In this document: one piece after another, positions 10,751 to 21,941 of the stretch
Layout of the letters: the number at the start of each line of letters is the position of its first letter
Numbering within the stretch: the first letter of the stretch is position 1
Notes under the pieces: model-generated
What the model was told of the DNA's origin: nothing
What the model saw: only the letters and a program-made list of their open reading frames with translations
The model's database searches: none
Made by a program: the position numbers and the translations under genes
Assembly: GCA_022661535.1 (NCBI GenBank)
Contig: JAKULF010000008.1
Coordinates: 2,108,001-2,172,000, forward strand
Direction of reading: 5' to 3'
From: Eutypa lata
Lineage: Eukaryota > Ascomycota > Sordariomycetes > Xylariales > Diatrypaceae
DNA length: 64,000 nucleotides

Positions 10751-13700
10751 TTATGATGCACCAGATCCATCCTCCTTATCTACCTTCTCCGCTACGCTTT
10801 CCCACCAGACCCCGTGAGCTTCACGATCCACAGAGCCTGCCCTCACAATTTCATCGACCATCTCTCGGACCCTCTCAACAAATTCGGGCATGCCCAGATT
10901 TGCAAGCTTCTCGCCAGCACTGCTAGTAGCCTTGACTTTCTCGCTTGCAGACCCTGCCTGTAATCTAGCAAGCATATGGGTTCTGATACGAGTGAGAAGC
11001 AGCTTTAGGACCGGTTCCTGAGGATCCGTATTGCTACGTTTCGCCTCTACGCTGGCAGCCACGACTTTGGTGGCAAGGGTGCGAAGATGCGCCTTGGTCG
11101 CTGCTGGCATAGAACGACCAGCTTCGAGAGCCGCGAGAATGCCGTCGACAGCGCTTGCCTGATCAATGTTCTTGGCCGGGTCGTCCATATACTCGAGGAT
11201 GGTGAATATACGGCCTGCCTCTGTTCTCCAAGGCGCTCGGACATCTCGCTTTAGAATATTTTTACATTGTAGGAGGATAGTGCCAGCAGTTGCGATGCGT
11301 AGTGTTTGTGTGCCTATCCGAGCACGACGCTTTACATCGAGAGCAAGCGGTTCCGGCACAGTCTCTTCTATAGCCGAGGGCTGTGTGAACTCGTCTAAAA
11401 GCATGTGCCAGTATATCTTATCTGCGGTGGGTCGTGCGCGTGGATGATTGACGCCTTCTGGGTCTCGACGAGCTGCTTCAGCATGCACCCTGATTTTTGC
11501 TGCACGCCACGACGCCTCTGCGCGCGTGAGGGACACCATGCCCGTTTCTAAATCCACCGCGAATCTCTTAGCTTCGTAGGTTGAGGCTTCCTCTAAAAGT
11601 TTGGGCGCAGCGACCTGCAACATATAGTTGGCAAAATCGTATATCATGACATCTATAAACGAGATGAGGCCCTCTAGACGGTCCACAACGTGGCCTTGGT
11701 TGAGTCTATGTTCAACCAACTCCTTTACTTCTTCATCACGGACCGGCGCACAGAGCTTGGGAAGGAGAGATCCCATTGAGGAGAAAAACTTCTCATAGGA
11801 AAAGCTACCAGCCAAGAATTGCTGTTGCGCAACTTCAGTATCGAGCATCTCACCGATAAAGGTGTGCATTGGCGATCCCGGTTTGACTAAATGCTGAAGC
11901 CGGTCTCTGATATAGTCGGCCATGGCGACAAGATATTGAAATTGCTTTTCTTCGTCGTCGTCGCTTGACTTCAGGTCTTGGAAGTATGGATCCATACGCA
12001 GCTTGTGTTGTTCTTGGAACTGCTGGAACTCGATACGATATTCACGGTTGATTGCTAACTCGTGAACTAACAAGCGATTGTCAGGAAGGATAGGAGGATA
12101 AGTAGGCTGAAGGATAGGCCAGTTCGTCTGTTTCTTGCCCTGAGGCGTCGATGGCGGTGTGAGTGTTTGCAGTTGTGAAGAAACACTATGCTCCGCTGTA
12201 CTCTGGCTAGCCGCCGAGGCGTCAACATGCTCTGCCACCCGTGGCCTTGTGTCCCCGGCGGGCTTCTTTGCGGCCCTAGCTTTCCGAGCTTGTCTGACAG
12301 CATCAAATATCATCTTCTTTCCTTGCTGAGCACCAGCGAGCTTTTTGATCCTGACCATCAGCATCAACTGGTTGTCTCTAATACTCGCTTCATAAGTACC
12401 GGTAACAGCCTCCTCGGTCCGGTTCTTGACGGTCTCTAAAATTGCATCCAGCTCTACGAACTGCATGATCATAACCTCGATCAGTGCGTTTGAATCACGA
12501 GCCTTCCAGGCAATAAAGGCATTGTGGAAAGTGGCGTACGTCTCCGGTAGTGACTCTTGTAGGGCAGGGGGTATCATGTAATTGTTCCAAGGGTTCAGCC
12601 GCGACAGGATATTCTCCAAAGAGATAAGTACATCCCGGGCTTTACCAACGAGCTCCTGTGATTGCGGATTAGCTAGATCGTCGCGAGGGATATGCTGCCC
12701 TAGGGATGATCCAACCTGCTCCTGTTCTCCGTTGCTATCCTTACTGCTCAATACTTGGGTGGGATGTCCCAGAATCAGAAAAGCACTTAGAAAGGTGCGG
12801 ACGGCAGCCACATCGTCCACTGACCCTGCCTCGCCCTCTCTTAAACCGCATATGCGAAGAACCCGGGCGGTAATAGTCAGAACTTTTTCTTGCGCAAGCA
12901 GGTCAACTACCTTCTCAAACGAAGTCTCTCTCACGCCATCAATATTCAGCCCTAGCTCAGCAAATTCTTGTACTGCCTTTCTCCTCAGTGCTCCTCTCCA
13001 CCACCACTGGATCTTTGATGTAGCAACCTCCATCGTCATGGGCTGAATTTCGTGCTCCGGCACTTCTGGCAGCACATCACTGTCAGACTTTTTAGAAGTC
13101 ATGCTCTGACCCCTTGAGCGTTTCGTAGTATGATTCTTCCGCAACTCCTCCCGTCTCTTTTCAGCGTCGGCAAGACGCTCTTCCATCTGTAACTTCAATC
13201 TGAGCAATGCTTGCTCCCTCTTCTCCTTCGTGCTTTCTGCCACAGCCTTGGCGCGCTTGACTTCCTCGGCACAAGCAGCTACGATCTCGGCGAGGTTCTT
13301 CTCCCTTGCTTGTGCAGCCGCCAAGGCCCTCTCCTCGGAGTTGGTGCTCTTCTGCTGAGCCTTGGCGAGGGCGGCTCGAAGTCGGACCTTTTCGGCATGA
13401 GCGGCCCTATCAGCTAAGCGGGCCTTTCTGTCTTCCAGGATAGAGGCACGGCGGAGCTGCTGGGCGATATATTTGCTTTGCGGGGTATCATGATGGCTGA
13501 AGCCGTGGGAAGACCGGGACTGTGCCGACGAGATGGAGTTTCTCCTCGAAGAAGCAGCCGAGTCCTTACGTCGATTTTGTGAGGGCCGATAGAATCGCGC
13601 AGCGATGCGCGGAGGAGGTGTGTATGCCCTAATCTCGTCTTCTTGTGGGGGAGTCAGAGTAAGGTCCATTTCGGTGTCTACGGAAGTCGGGTCTGGTGTC

Positions 13701-13768
13701 CCGATGGACTCTTCGATATTTCGGGACGGATCCGTCAAGTCTGATGAAGGACGTCGCATTGTGTCCAT
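10751..13768 (-). CDS. TCP11/Sok1-like protein
   Basis: A single uninterrupted 1005-aa exon starting at the ATG at 13768. The N-terminal 60 residues are Ser/Thr/Pro-rich. Residues of about 90-215 are a highly charged Ala/Lys/Glu/Arg helical region, probably coiled coil. The rest matches the T-complex protein 11 family: an AT(S)KIQWWWRGALRR IQ-like segment near 255, then the helical TCP11 domain with MDPYFQDLK, MADYIRDRLQHLVKPGSPMH and FSYEKFFSSMGSLLPKLC. Fungal members are annotated Sok1, after the yeast suppressor of PKA-deficient growth, so a role in cAMP/PKA signalling is inferred from family only. There are no membrane segments. A downstream ATG three codons on (MRRPSS) is an alternative start. 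Confidence 0.85.
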   Translation of the reverse strand: MDTMRRPSSDLTDPSRNIEESIGTPDPTSVDTEMDLTLTPPQEDEIRAYTPPPRIAARFYRPSQNRRKDSAASSRRNSISSAQSRSSHGFSHHDTPQSKYIAQQLRRASILEDRKARLADRAAHAEKVRLRAALAKAQQKSTNSEERALAAAQAREKNLAEIVAACAEEVKRAKAVAESTKEKREQALLRLKLQMEERLADAEKRREELRKNHTTKRSRGQSMTSKKSDSDVLPEVPEHEIQPMTMEVATSKIQWWWRGALRRKAVQEFAELGLNIDGVRETSFEKVVDLLAQEKVLTITARVLRICGLREGEAGSVDDVAAVRTFLSAFLILGHPTQVLSSKDSNGEQEQVGSSLGQHIPRDDLANPQSQELVGKARDVLISLENILSRLNPWNNYMIPPALQESLPETYATFHNAFIAWKARDSNALIEVMIMQFVELDAILETVKNRTEEAVTGTYEASIRDNQLMLMVRIKKLAGAQQGKKMIFDAVRQARKARAAKKPAGDTRPRVAEHVDASAASQSTAEHSVSSQLQTLTPPSTPQGKKQTNWPILQPTYPPILPDNRLLVHELAINREYRIEFQQFQEQHKLRMDPYFQDLKSSDDDEEKQFQYLVAMADYIRDRLQHLVKPGSPMHTFIGEMLDTEVAQQQFLAGSFSYEKFFSSMGSLLPKLCAPVRDEEVKELVEHRLNQGHVVDRLEGLISFIDVMIYDFANYMLQVAAPKLLEEASTYEAKRFAVDLETGMVSLTRAEASWRAAKIRVHAEAARRDPEGVNHPRARPTADKIYWHMLLDEFTQPSAIEETVPEPLALDVKRRARIGTQTLRIATAGTILLQCKNILKRDVRAPWRTEAGRIFTILEYMDDPAKNIDQASAVDGILAALEAGRSMPAATKAHLRTLATKVVAASVEAKRSNTDPQEPVLKLLLTRIRTHMLARLQAGSASEKVKATSSAGEKLANLGMPEFVERVREMVDEIVRAGSVDREAHGVWWESVAEKVDKEDGSGAS

Positions 13769-15983
13769 GAGAAAGGAAGATAGACGATGAGAGGCGATCT
13801 TGGGATCCTTTGTCTAAACTTTAAAGTAGGTAGGTAGGTATGTATGCAATGCAATGTAATGGAAAATGGATAAAATGACGAACTACGGAAAACGAACGAA
13901 AGAAGTTGAAGTCGGGTCTAAGTAGAGATACGCAAGTTAACAAGGTCAGTTTGTTAAAGTTAAGATAAAAAGGAGAAAACAATCACAAATACACACACAT
14001 TGAATGTAAGGTTAGGTCCCTACAGTAAGAGGCAACTGATAAATTTAGATTTGAATATGGGAAAAGTGGCGGGAGTAAAACCTAAAGCGTAGAGCTAGGT
14101 AGGCAGTAGGTACCGCTAGGGAGTTAATTGTAGACGCGGACTAATACGTTGGTTGCCACTACCCAAGTCCCGTCATGCGCATGTTCCTCGCATAGATAGC
14201 AGGCATCAATGATAGAGAGACAGCATTTGTAAGTCTCTTGAAGAGTTAACTACCTACTAACTAAACATGCACATGTAAGATGCAGCGGTTAGTCTCGTTA
14301 ACTAGAAGGGATTACGAAACCAGAAAATGAAGGAGGGTTAAGAGGCTGGGGAAATGACGAAGGATCGCCTGAACACAGACAACCCACCCACCAAAACAAT
14401 GGCCGTACTGCCCGCCCTAAGTCATATCCGGGTTTATATTGTCCTTGATTGTGTTGGCGTTGCTGCAAGCATACCATCTAGGCAGTTAAGACATGTAGAG
14501 ATGATTCTCTTTGAATCTTGATGCATGATAGCTCTTGATAGCATATCCAGACTGAGAGACTGTCATATTCAATGCTATCTCCAGCGTACTCTACATACCT
14601 ACCACGTAGGTAGACTACAGAGCCCGTCCGTAGGTAGAGGTTAGTTATCGTATTGTAGTATAAAATGTACATACAACCTGACAACCACAAAATGCAACCC
14701 ATATTTTAGCGCCGTTTACCACACCCTTCCCGCTATGGTATGGGATTTAGTGCAATCTCACTAAGCAGATTCTTCCGACACCATCTTTCCGCTTCCGTTG
14801 CACCTACAGCTTCTGACTGGTTGATTCCGTCATCTGCAGCTTGGATGAAGTACGAGCTTGTCAATGTTGCAGGTAATCACGCTAAGTGCGGTAGTTATCA
14901 GCAAGCCCCGGCCTTTTAGTTAGCTGTTTGGATTATCGTCATCCTCCGGAGTTGCTGTTTGTGACGAGCACAACACAGGTGACCTTTTAAGTCGACGTGT
15001 ATTCACACAATACACATGCAAGTTTCCCTATGACGATAGATAATACGTAAAGCCTACACATATTGAGGCGGTTACATATCACATGCACGTACATAGTTAT
15101 GGCGTGATGCGGAAGACGACAAGCCAGGTTATTAACCCATGCGTGTAATACATGATAAGATTCTGCTTACCTTCTTAAGACACGCTGGGGCAGGCCTTAG
15201 TACAAATTCAATCCTACAGAAAAGGTCCAAAATTTTGTATATATAAAAAGGTACATATCAGGCCACAAGAATGTCCTGCACCCATGATAGCCTTTATTGG
15301 TTCGGCTCGAGGTCGCTTATGAGTCACTCGTGTCGGATTCTGCTCTGGCCAGTGATATACCCGCATGTGTTGAGACTTGTGGTTGCTATGCTATGCTATG
15401 CTTTTCAAGTGAAGTGGCTTATTAGGTGAGAGAAATTTGGACGAAGGAAGGTTGAGGAGAGGCAGACCCTTTCGTACAAGTTGGTAATGATTTTATTTCC
15501 AAAGCTATTACCTTGTGTAGCTATATATCTCAGATTATTCGAGGTATAGATGTAGTCTGCTTGGACGCCGCCAAACTGCTACACAACCTACGTACAATAC
15601 ATACATGAAGTTAGGTATCTAGCTGTGCAGATAGTTATATATTTATATTTAGTAACGAGGACTCCAAGCTCAAGGGATGTGTAAACCGCTTAATGAATAA
15701 GTGAGACAGCTAGTTAAGCTTGATATGGCAATCATAGAATATCCCCCCCTACACATAACCCGGAAGAGGCTGAAACGGCAACTATGGGGCTCGGTTTCCG
15801 GTAAGTCCGGGAGACATGATTGTGGATAGCACCTTGGTTGCTATTATACCTAACCTACATAGCTCATCAACACAGTCACATAACTACATTATAGGTAACC
15901 ACGGAATCCCGCCAACGTTGACAAACCGCTAGTTATACATTTCATACAATCCTGTAATATACAAAAACTGCACCTTTGTCACA
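13769..15983. other. Intergenic region, divergent promoters
   Basis: 2.2 kb separates the divergently transcribed TCP11-like gene (-) and the SOD gene (+), so it should carry both promoters. It starts with a GTAGGTAGGTAGGTATG run near 13826. No coding region is recognised. Confidence 0.5.
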
Positions 15984-16775
15984 ATGGTAGACTTTTGGCA
16001 ATTTCTCACAAATGTCACCGCGGCCACGAGCCTCTTGGGGAACGGGTCCTCCTCCTCTCTAGCATCTATCGCAACTTATGCATTGCCAGGTCTTCCATAT
16101 GCCTACGATGTAAGTAAAGTCGTCAATTACACAGCAGTAATCATACTCACTTTCTAACTTCCAAAGGCGCTGGAGCCGAGCATCTCGAGCCAAATCATGG
16201 AGCTCCATCATAGCAAGCATCATCAAGCCTACATCACAAACCTGAATAAGGCACTAGAGGCCTCTGTGGTTGCCCTATCGCAAGGGAATCTGCATGATTA
16301 TGCCGCGCAGCTGTCCGCCATTCGGTTCAACGGTGGCGGGCACATCAACCACGCCCTCTTCTGGCCAGGGTTATCACCAGCGTCGTCTCCGGACGCGAGC
16401 CCCGATGCAGCCCCTACGCTACAGGCCGCTATCGCATCCACTTGGGGCAGCGTGGACAGCTTCAAGGCTGCGTTTTCCGCCGAGCTACTATCGATTCAGG
16501 GAAGTGGCTGGGGGTGGCTAGTCAAGGAGAAGGGTACGGGACTATTACGCATCGCGACTTTGGCAAACCAGGAAGCTGTTGTCGTGGGCGATACTCCCAT
16601 CCTCGGGGTAGACATGTGGGAACATGCGTATTACTTACAGTATCTGAATGGAAAGGCTGCTTACGTCGAAAACATCTGGAATGTCATCAACTGGAAGACA
16701 GCTGAGGCGCGGTTTGTCGGCGAGCGCGAAGATGCTTTCGCGGGGTTGAAGACAACCTTTTCCGGCTCAGCGTAA
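15984..16775 (+). CDS. Manganese superoxide dismutase
   Basis: Two exons (15984-16109, 16167-16775) encode 244 aa. The 57-nt intron has donor GTAAGT, a TCTAAC branch and acceptor AAAG. The protein converts superoxide to peroxide and oxygen. The Mn/Fe SOD ligands are all present: H56 in LHHSKHH, H104 in GGGHINH, D191 and H195 in DMWEHAYY. A Gln in ANQEA is where Mn-type enzymes carry their outer-sphere Gln. The first ~42 residues before the conserved LPYAYDALEP start contain no Lys or Arg and are Ser/Ala/Leu-rich, unlike a typical mitochondrial presequence. A cytosolic or other location is therefore possible. Fungi commonly have a second, cytosolic MnSOD, which fits. Confidence 0.93.
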
Positions 16776-19700
16776 GCTCCCACATCCGAACAGGAGCAAA
16801 TCAGGATATATGTTCACTACATGGTTGTGGTTAAATTGGACGATGTTTCCTATAGTGTAGGTTTATACGATTAGGACCAAAATTACCCAACACATTGGAT
16901 TAGGTCCGCCCTTAATATTCTAGTGTAATTAATACATTTCATACATATATGGTGCCCGAATATCTAGGTGATTACTTTACTTCAAGCACCGTAAGTGCGT
17001 CAAAAACTGATTGTCATGCACATAGTTTCGTTTTCAAGAATAGGCAAGTCTGAACACAAACATCCTCCACACAGAAGCTAGGATACAAGACTTTGAAAAA
17101 CCACATCTACAACAGCACTTCTAATCATCTAGTTCTCCCTAAAATCAAGCAGTTCGACTATATCCTAGTTACGGATCTATACCGACCTAGGGTAGGCTTG
17201 GTGAGACCACTCAAGACACAACAGACCCCTACCCAGACCTATATCATTCCTATCCTGGGCGGACAATTTAGCTCGCCTAGACGGGACGAGGATAATAAGA
17301 CTTGAATCTGGCCACAGCTAACCTTACTGTGTAGGTGAAAAATCATGCTGCATTTATGGCCAATTATCACATCAGTGAGAATTATCTGGTGACAGCTCAA
17401 TCAAGATAGTTTGAGAGACCTCTTCACACGATGTACCTTGATCCAGAACCCGAGGAACTATCAAAGGTATACCAAGGATGTATATTGTACCATCCGCTAT
17501 ACTACTCAAAAGGCTGCCAGCGCTTTCTAGCTCGACTTGGGAGCACCTGCCTGAAACAGTGTAAGTACAAGGCATTCGGACAAGGGAACATACCTCTCAT
17601 CTCCCTCTCGCAATTCTTCGTAATGGGCTTTATGCGAGATAGACTTTCCCTTCACCCGTTGCGAGGAGAAGAAAGAAGTTTGGTGGTTAGTTGGTCAATA
17701 GCTAGGAGGCATATGAGTCAATATCTGCAGAAGAACGATAGACAGTTCTAACGGCCGGACTGTTACGCAATGGAATCTTTGCAGCTAGACTTCCCTTCAT
17801 GAACCAGAACTGAAACCCATCATAGATTGGTGACCGCGAATGACCTCTTTTCCAAATCCTTAATCAACCAAACAGCTTGCGCTCAGCCACGAGCATAACT
17901 ACTTGTATTCGAGGACACCTTCGTGGTGCCGGATGTTAAGAAGCGAGTCGTGTTCGCGGCTGCACAAGACCTGGGCAAGATCCTTTGCGGACAGGGGACT
18001 CCGGATATAATGAAATCCATCCAAGTTGAAAGGTGTATGGGCATAAATGAAATATTATATCCAGAGCTAACTGTAGAGCTGGAAACTATGAATGTGAACG
18101 CGTTACCCAATGCTAAACAAGGTATGCCTCATCCTGTATATTATTCCAAAATTGATAGTCATTACAGTATCTAGGAATAGAGAACATAAGACACAGAGTT
18201 CGGCTGTTTGATGGCAGCGGAGAGACATATTACGAGATATTCTTCCTAGTCCATTCAGCATGCTAATAGCAAGGTTGCCAGTCACTCTTATCATACATCT
18301 TTTGGAACACCTTAGACATTGATTCGTTTTAAGAGTGCCCGGATACACTCGATAGGTATCAACACTCATACACAGTGACACCTCGACGACAGTGATACCC
18401 GAGGGATGTTACAGGCTTAGTCACCTTAGGCAACTACACCGCTAAGCTATAAGATAGCTACTTATCTATGATGTAGGCGGGAATCTTGGTCTGCCCCAAC
18501 TAGGTATTTAAGTGTCTTATATGCTTGGTCCTTAACTTTCATCTGGGGCACGCTTTTGCACATATCGTTGCCTGTCATCCTGGGCTATGGCTCTTTGCTA
18601 TAACGACAAGTTGTCAATGCTACAAAATATAGGCTTTTAGAAGCTGAGGCGCTTACCAGAGCCAACTTCTAAGCGCACAACATGCGATGCAGAGCGTGGC
18701 GGAGAAAACGACAGATATCTAATAAAACCATGTATTAATAAAGAGGATGATTTAAGCTACATTGATTTAGTGATGGCTAACAAAATGCTTCACAGAGTAG
18801 GGGGCCTTGGTAGTATAGTTAGAACTTGAAGATAAAAGACATGAGTATTTCACTACACCGGCCCCTGGCGCCGACATGCGTTAACCTAGGACAGACCCAC
18901 GTTTTCGGGAGTTATATTCCGGAAAATGGAGCAGAGGTCAAGTCGGGGTTCTTGTGAGTTATTAAGTAGATACTTTCCAAGAAAAAGGTTACCTCTCTCG
19001 TGGTGAATCGGGGGGGGGGCGATCATCAGATAAAGACTAGTTGGAAGCGGCTAACGCAATACACATAATAATACTCATGATAACTACCCCGCCAACCTGC
19101 GTACATACAGTGACATGTGAATTATAGCTGCATACTGTATAGATACCCCCATATTATTATATATATCATGTTTGTTGGCGGGTGGGTTGAAAGCTTAAAC
19201 TAAAGATGCTGTTGTCTAGGCCGGGCCTAAGCCTGACGTGTTTCGGTAGCCCGAGTGAGGGGCATCAACCGGCATCCCGGGGGTAGGCATCACGACCAAA
19301 TGAACATGCCGGGAACTCGGATTGTGTTTCCCAGGTTGATTGCTCGTGATTCCAGACCAGGCACAAGAAGATCGACGGATACCAGATCGACGCATAAGCT
19401 TAGCTTTGCATACAAGGCTAAGTAAATGGAAGATCCCATTCCTCACCTCGCATAGGATTACTAGATAGATAGATACCCAGATAACAAAAGGTCCAGTTTC
19501 GCCCGAAATATGGAGGAATTATTCTTTTGCCCCTTCTAGAAAGAAATAGCTTAACAGCGAGATACATAACCAGATAAGTTGATGGATGATCTTCGCTTCG
19601 AGAACGTCATATTAAGCACCGATTCATAGAAGTCTCTCCCCTTACAAAGAGCCAAGTATGGTTTAATGTGGGTAAGTGAGTTGAATAGGTATTGCACTTT

Positions 19701-21941
19701 CAGTCCTTGCGCCGCCTGCCCGCTTGCTTGCTGACACGAGAGCAAGTGAAATAATCAAATGAAGAATCAATGCGCATCTTTTGTCGGTGAGTGGATGATA
19801 AGTAGAAGGAATGGGCACAATGGTTATCAGCGGCCAAGTCCTGCAGGCTGCTCGAGAATCAGCAACGGAGAAAAGACCCTGGAGATCTCCAGAGGAGGAG
19901 AGGGGTGAGTGGGAAACCGAGACCTGATGAATGCCCATTGCAGCTGTGCAAAACACCAAAATACCAGAATACTTACACGCTTACAAAATGGAATTAAAGG
20001 GGACCCGCTAGCCTAAGACGATTTAAAAGGTCTGGCCCGTGCCTTTGTATCACCTATGACGTTGATGAAGCGCCACCCGTACCACCCTTTTTTACCATCC
20101 ATACTACGAGACCCACCATCCATCGCACAAGCAGCCAACCGAAGATGCAGGATGGAACTCTAGTCTGTTGGCTGGACCCTTTTTCAGGTTCAGCATTGTG
20201 GAAATGTCGCATGTTTCGAACGGACTGGACATGTAATTCCCATTCCCATGTACCTATTCTGGTTATGTACCAAACAGCCTGCCAACATCCGCCTTGATTC
20301 TAGCGAGCCAACCAATTCGCAAACAAGAATTAGGGGTCATTATATTGACTAACCTGGCTACTTATTGTGATTCAGTTACTCTCTTCAGTATAATCATCCG
20401 TGATAATATCGTACAGTAGGAATCTCCAGACAGTGGCCTGACCATCCCCAACTTCCAAAGCTCAGGTATTGTACACACATACATGCATACATACATGTTA
20501 GTCTAAGCTTTGAAAGGCCTGGATGCTTGAGTTTTTAGTTCTGTTGAATTCAAAAAGTCCTCGAGCAGTCATGTTAGGCTGCATGCATTGATTGTTACCG
20601 AGTCACCGACAACGAAAGAAAAAAAAAAGGGTCCGCCTGGTGCTCTTTTAACCCCTAACGTCTTATGTCGTCATTGCTTGCCGCCTCCGTCATTCGCACT
20701 TTTTACTTTGCCCGTCAATTTCAGGTACCCCGTATTCACCTGATATTTATGATGAGACCTGTAGCTCCTTTCATGATGACAACAACGTCAACGTGTACCC
20801 GTGGGCAATTTATATGGAAGTAATGTCCTACAATATGAGCAATATTAGGTGGATTAATGAACTAAAACTACATGTGCGCACTATGGAACTTCAGGTTATG
20901 CCCTGAAAAAATCAAGTAAAAATAAAATACAAGCCACCAGCAATTCATCTTCACGCGCTATCCTTCCGCTATACTTTCGGCAAACCCCCCCCCTTGGGAC
21001 CCCCTTCTTGACATAGTAGCGCCATCTAGGCCGCAGATCCTTTCCACACACGACACCCTCCTGCCCTATTAGGGCCCCAGAATACTTCATAGTAGCGCGC
21101 CCTCTTCTATTCTGCTTCGTTCAGGTCCCATTTAGAAACACTTGACTCCCCCGAACCAGAGCGACTTCCGAGTCACGCTTTAACGTCGGTTTGGTCAGAC
21201 AATTCTTCAACCAGCCTGGATTCGCATCACCTGAAGATCACCATCCCTTTCGATACCTGTAATCCTGCTCAGGCGAAAATGTATGACACTCAATAGTATT
21301 GTTATTCCTTCTTTAAAGTACTGATCGCCAGCGATCCACGGGCTTTCCCTACTTTCACATACACCACTTACCAAGTAAACATCTCGTTTGGGTACATTCT
21401 CTCCAGACTGAAAAAGGTCTATCCCGAAACGAAATCTTGAAGAGGGAAGCGGTACTTGCCTCTCTGATAAGACCTTAATCTTTTGATATTCGCTTGAGTA
21501 CGAGCGAACACATTCGGGTCCCCCTACTTGCCGTTGCCCTTCGAAGCGCCTGGCTTTCAGTTTGACTTTTTGAGGCCCTGTAATTCTTGAGGACGCTGTC
21601 AGGTGGAACCCGGTACCGGTTGTCTTTCCAACTCAACATTGAACCTAGAAGCGGCAACTTTTCAGCAATAGCTCTAGAGGTGGTGGACAGGATTCCACGC
21701 CGCAGCCAAAGAACCCCTATTAACTCTAAACATTCCTTCGACCATAATCTTTTTATTATTATTGATACCACTTTAATATTCTCCCGTCGTCCCCTAAAAT
21801 TTTCAATCTAGGTTAATGGTTATGTACCCTTCATGAAGATATCCTCTTCGTTGATAGGTCGTTAGCCTTTTGTGGTAATTCTGGAGGTAATCGTTGTCGC
21901 CTCCTCGAAAAGGAACGACGTCATAACCCGATATCATCAAA
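16776..21941. other. Long gene-poor interval
   Basis: About 5.2 kb between the SOD and PTP genes. Apart from the coding-like fragment at 17899-18174, I see only short frames in conflicting directions. A run of about ten G lies near 19010 and a run of nine A near 20620. The last several hundred bases before 21942 should carry the PTP promoter and leader. Confidence 0.5.
17899..18174 (+). pseudogene. Orphan coding-like fragment
   Basis: An open stretch of about 91 codons ending at TAG 18172-18174 reads like real protein (for example VVPDVKKRVVFAAAQDLGK and YPELTVELETMNVNA). It has no plausible ATG at its 5' end and is preceded by stop codons in every upstream segment checked, including TAA at 17896. 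No splice-linked exon was found on either side. It could be a gene relic or an exon of a degraded gene. I cannot name the family. Confidence 0.3.
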
